Shown: positions 6,097 to 7,523 of the stretch, one piece after another
Layout: each line of letters opens with the position of its first letter
Numbering within the stretch: position 1 is the stretch's first letter
Source: CAYLLT01 sp964591605
Lineage (GTDB): Bacteria > Planctomycetota > Phycisphaerae > UBA1845 > PWPN01
Reading direction: 5' to 3'
Length of the DNA stretch: 7,523 nt
NCBI GenBank assembly: GCA_964591605.1
Contig: CAZQEN010000369.1
Coordinates: 1 to 7,523 of the forward strand
The notes under the pieces: generated by a model
The model's input: only the letters and a program-made list of their open reading frames with translations
Databases searched by the model: none
What the model was told of the DNA's origin: nothing
Made by a program: the position numbers and the translations under genes

Positions 6097-6213
6097 TGTC
6101 TCATGACTGAATGTCTAAAGAATGCCCAATGTCCCAATGTCCAATGGGTGTGGGTCGTTAGTCATTGGGATGCAGTCATTCATTAGACATTGGGATTTAG
6201 ACATTAGACATTC
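6094..6213. repeat. Modular AT-rich inverted repeat with ATGWC/GWCAT units
   Basis: The left half has seven ATG-containing units (ATGTC four times, plus ATGAC, ATGCC, ATGGG) starting at 6096, 6103, 6111, 6122, 6129, 6137 and 6144. The right half has the reverse form (CAT starts at 6163, 6177, 6181, 6188, 6202, 6209). Spacings are mostly 7-8 bp or 14 bp. Perfect pairing arms include AATGTCTAAA (6110-6119) with TTTAGACATT (6196-6205), and CCCAATGTC (6125-6133) with GACATTGGG (6186-6194). CCAATG (6141-6146) can pair with CATTGG (6163-6168). The hisS stop codon TAA lies in its first unit, and the next gene starts 5 bp after its end. It may work as a terminator or mRNA-stability hairpin, or be an interspersed repeat. 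Confidence 0.75.
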
Positions 6214-6218
6214 GCACC

Positions 6219-6749
6219 ATGAAGCGCCACATCCACTACGAAGCCGCCTTCGAGGATTACCTTCGCCGCCGGGGGGTGCCCTACGTGCCGGTGGAGGAGG
6301 CGAGGCGGGCGGTGTTCGCGGGCGAGCGCGTGAAATCGTTCGATTTCATCGTTTATCCCGGCCGCGAGCGAAACTGGCTGGTGGATGTGAAGGGTCGGCG
6401 CTTCCCGTACATCACCGAGCATGGCACGCGCCGCTACTGGGAGAACTGGGTGACGCAGGAAGACCTGGCGGGTCTGGCCGAGTGGGAGGGGGTGTTCGGC
6501 GGTGACTTCGAGGCTCGCTTCGTATTCGCATATCTGCTCGAAGGCCCGCCCGACCGCTGGCCGACGCTCGCACCGCACCGCTTTGGCGGCGAGGAATACG
6601 CGTTCGTGAGCGTGCGCCTGGCCGACTACCGCCAGTATGCCCGCCCGCGCTCGTCGAGCTGGGAGACGGTCTCGATGGGGATGCGCCGGTTCCGGCAGAT
6701 CTGCCAGCCATTGGACGTCCTGTGCGCCCCCCTCGCTGCGACGGCCTGA
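6219..6749 (+). CDS. HYExAFE family protein, possible PD-(D/E)XK-like nuclease fold
   Basis: The 176-residue protein carries the name-giving motif HYEAAFE at residues 6-12, and I recall this family as a planctomycete protein of unknown function. Visible residues fit a PD-(D/E)XK nuclease core: an N-terminal helix with Glu8 and Glu12, then SFDFIVY (Asp42) and, 13 residues later, LVDVKGR (Asp56, Lys58), which resemble the two active-site strands. The middle (about 65-100) is rich in aromatics and holds YWENWVTQEDLAGL. No signal peptide or membrane helix is seen, so it is probably cytoplasmic. ATG 6219 begins directly after the inverted repeat and has no Shine-Dalgarno. The last 30 residues (from about 147) look less ordered. 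The nuclease assignment is my inference from motif spacing; the gene call itself is firm because of the family motif and coding character. Confidence 0.82.
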   Translation: MKRHIHYEAAFEDYLRRRGVPYVPVEEARRAVFAGERVKSFDFIVYPGRERNWLVDVKGRRFPYITEHGTRRYWENWVTQEDLAGLAEWEGVFGGDFEARFVFAYLLEGPPDRWPTLAPHRFGGEEYAFVSVRLADYRQYARPRSSSWETVSMGMRRFRQICQPLDVLCAPLAATA

Positions 6750-7050
6750 AGACTCGACGCGTTGGATGAATACGATCGAACGCAGCACGCTGCCTCGGTC
6801 CGCAATCCAACGAGAACATCTGACGCAGCGACCTGGCGCGGGGGATGCCCGCAACCGAATTTGAGATCTGAGATTTGAGACGATGTCGTCCCAGGAATCT
6901 GCGCAGGGCGAGAAGAATCTGAGTGTTTCTGGCACAGAGCACGCAGCACGTGTGCGTGAGATTTCCTGCCCACATGATACGATCTGGCGCGCATTTCACA
7001 GGCGGAACGCTGTCACCCAGCGGTGGACGCGCACGAAGTGCGCGCAAACA
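6750..7050. other. Non-coding spacer with several inverted repeats
   Basis: No supported gene was found on either strand. Open frames lack ribosome-binding sites and family features. Structures seen: CGTTGGAT (6760-6767) with ATCCAACG (6805-6812), an 8-bp inverted repeat enclosing GCAGC-AC-GCTGC (6782-6793), which might terminate the upstream unit; the TGAGATY heptads; CACGCA (6940-6945) with TGCGTG (6953-6958), centred on a CACGTG; and a perfect CGCGCAC-GAA-GTGCGCG hairpin (7028-7044). None has a clear U-tract. Confidence 0.45.
6862..6882. repeat. Three tandem TGAGAYN heptads
   Basis: TGAGATC, TGAGATT and TGAGACG follow each other directly at 6862, 6869 and 6876. The array is only 21 bp but is AT-rich in a GC-rich spacer and has the same 7-bp period as many units of the inverted repeat after hisS. 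The function is unknown. Confidence 0.6.
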
Positions 7051-7084
7051 GACGGGCGCGCCGGGGCTGCCCGGCGGGCCCGTC
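7051..7084 (-). terminator. Long GC-rich hairpin downstream of the small membrane protein gene
   Basis: GACGGGC (7051-7057) pairs with GCCCGTC (7078-7084), and GCCGGG (7060-7065) pairs with CCCGGC (7070-7075), with a 2x2 internal loop and a 4-nt loop. On the minus strand the stem is followed by TGTTTG, a short T-rich run, so it could end the transcript of the small gene, whose stop is 45 nt away. The shape is strong; the assignment as a terminator is moderate. Confidence 0.42.
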
Positions 7085-7107
7085 GATGGTTGCCTGAGAG
7101 ATGTCGT

Positions 7108-7126
7108 CGCGGCCTTGCGGCCCGCG
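7108..7126 (-). terminator. Short hairpin right after the small gene stop
   Basis: On the minus strand, GGCC-GCAA-GGCC forms a stem with a GNRA-type GCAA loop, extended by CGC/GCG past one bulged G. It begins 3 nt after the TGA of the small membrane protein gene. No U-tract follows, so it may protect the 3' end or act with the larger hairpin downstream. Confidence 0.3.
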
Positions 7127-7129
7127 GCG

Positions 7130-7252
7130 TCACATGTTGCGCTTCTTGTACTGCATGTAGAAGATGATGAGTGCGATCAGGGCGATGATCGCGATGTACT
7201 GTGGCCACTCCAGTCCCAGAAGGCCCACAATCGGTGTCATGATGCTCTCCAT
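7130..7252 (-). CDS. 40-residue single-pass membrane protein
   Basis: I do not recognise the family. The minus-strand frame from ATG (7252-7250) to TGA (7132-7130) encodes 40 residues. Residues 19-33 form a strongly hydrophobic helix (YIAIIALIALIIFYM), preceded by a short amphipathic part with Trp16-Pro17 and followed by a basic end (KKRN, 36-39), which predicts the C-terminus in the cytoplasm. Support for a real gene is unusually good for its size: an AGGAG Shine-Dalgarno (7266-7262) 9 nt before the ATG, a TTGACA promoter about 120-150 nt upstream, and hairpins after the stop. It stands alone, with no same-strand neighbour in the window. It could be a small regulator or a subunit of a membrane complex, but nothing here shows which. 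Confidence 0.72.
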   Translation of the reverse strand: MESIMTPIVGLLGLEWPQYIAIIALIALIIFYMQYKKRNM

Positions 7253-7373
7253 GTCGAAACTCTCCTCATGCTGGCGAAGCGACCCCGCGCGTCATCGCCA
7301 CAAAATGCCGCCCGGACTCACCGACCGCCGGCGAGGGACAGCGTAAATGCTGAAAGCTCTGACCGGGTATGCC
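7253..7373 (-). other. Leader of the small membrane protein gene
   Basis: This is the predicted 5' untranslated region of the 40-residue gene. It contains the AGGAG site (7262-7266) and otherwise nothing I can name. About 115 nt is long for such a short gene and leaves room for RNA-based control, but I see only weak pairing. Confidence 0.3.
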
Positions 7374-7402
7374 ATTAGGAACCAAGCCGGACGAACTGTC
7401 AA
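7374..7402 (-). promoter_or_regulatory. Sigma-70-like promoter for the small membrane protein gene
   Basis: On the minus strand a perfect TTGACA (7402-7397) is followed by exactly 17 bp and CCTAAT (7379-7374, 4 of 6 match to TATAAT). Transcription would start near 7367, giving a 5' leader of about 115 nt before ATG 7252. It is the best promoter match in the window. Confidence 0.5.
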
Positions 7403-7455
7403 GGGCGCTGCGTGAAATGGGCGGGGTCAGGGTCCGTGACAGAATCGGCGGGTGG

Positions 7456-7523
7456 CATGGGTCCCGGAGCGCCGGGACCCGTGGGGAGGCCCACACGGGC
7501 AGCTTCGGCTTCGCTCAGCGAAG
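7456..7523. repeat. Cluster of adjacent hairpins at the window end, possible interspersed repeat
   Basis: Three inverted repeats follow one another. GGGTCCCGG (7459-7467) pairs with CCGGGACCC (7472-7480) around AGCG, extended to 12 pairs (7456-7483) with one G-U. CCCGTG (7478-7483) pairs with CACGGG (7494-7499) and competes with the first; GTGGG/CCCAC (7481-7494) lies inside it. CTTCGC-TCA-GCGAAG (7509-7523) runs to the last base and may continue. Such dense palindromes are typical of REP-like repeats or terminators, and no gene nearby explains them. Confidence 0.6.

Noticed and set aside
6094..6213. CRISPR array
   Set aside because: Units are 5-9 bp with 7-14 bp spacing and change orientation at the centre; there are no repeat-spacer units of the right size and no cas genes.
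6204..7047. Overlapping minus-strand frames of 211-243 codons
   Set aside because: They are antisense to the HYExAFE gene or lie in the hairpin-rich spacer, with biased Arg/Ser/Pro composition and no ribosome-binding sites.
7347..7415. 22-codon plus-strand frame
   Set aside because: No SD, no features, and it overlaps the predicted minus-strand promoter and leader.
7417..7523. Frame from ATG 7417 running off the window end
   Set aside because: It runs straight through the overlapping palindromes, lacks a ribosome-binding site, and is likely a by-product of the repeat.

Overview
The window is GC-rich bacterial DNA that I place, with moderate confidence, in Planctomycetota. The reasons are a HYExAFE-type small protein (a family I remember mainly from planctomycetes), a histidyl-tRNA synthetase of the variant type that resembles plant-organelle enzymes, and short AT-rich modular repeats set in GC-rich spacers. 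No phage, IS, CRISPR, tRNA or rRNA gene is visible.

Layout. 1-316 is a leader without a supported gene. 317-1621 (+) encodes a MacB/FtsX-type ABC transporter permease, followed by a hairpin. 1761-3488 (+) encodes a predicted lipoprotein with two nearly identical cadherin-like/Ig-like domains, a calcium-binding RTX region built from a 28-30 residue higher-order repeat, and a type I-secretion-like C-terminal module. A strong hairpin at 3527-3567 separates it from the convergent thpR gene (3604-4167, -; RNA 2',3'-cyclic phosphodiesterase). Divergent from thpR is an apparent transcription unit: a YkgJ-type cysteine-cluster protein (4282-4767), hisS (4795-6096) and, after a 120-bp modular inverted repeat, a HYExAFE-family protein with PD-(D/E)XK-like residues (6219-6749). 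The 7.0-7.5 kb end is mostly non-coding by length but holds a 40-residue single-pass membrane protein gene (7130-7252, -) that is too short for usual ORF cut-offs. It has its own consensus-like promoter, Shine-Dalgarno and downstream hairpins. The window ends inside a cluster of hairpin-forming sequence that looks like an interspersed repeat.

How the genes relate. hisS is core translation machinery; ykgJ and the HYExAFE gene share its strand and probably its transcript. A hairpin in the 27-nt ykgJ-hisS gap covers the hisS ribosome-binding site, suggesting translational coupling or control. The permease and the RTX lipoprotein are both envelope genes on the same strand, but a hairpin and a possible promoter lie between them, so a functional link is not shown. 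I found no convincing multi-gene novel system. The best leads are the small membrane protein, the modular inverted repeat after hisS, the hisS hairpin, and the RTX lipoprotein with its unusual repeat.
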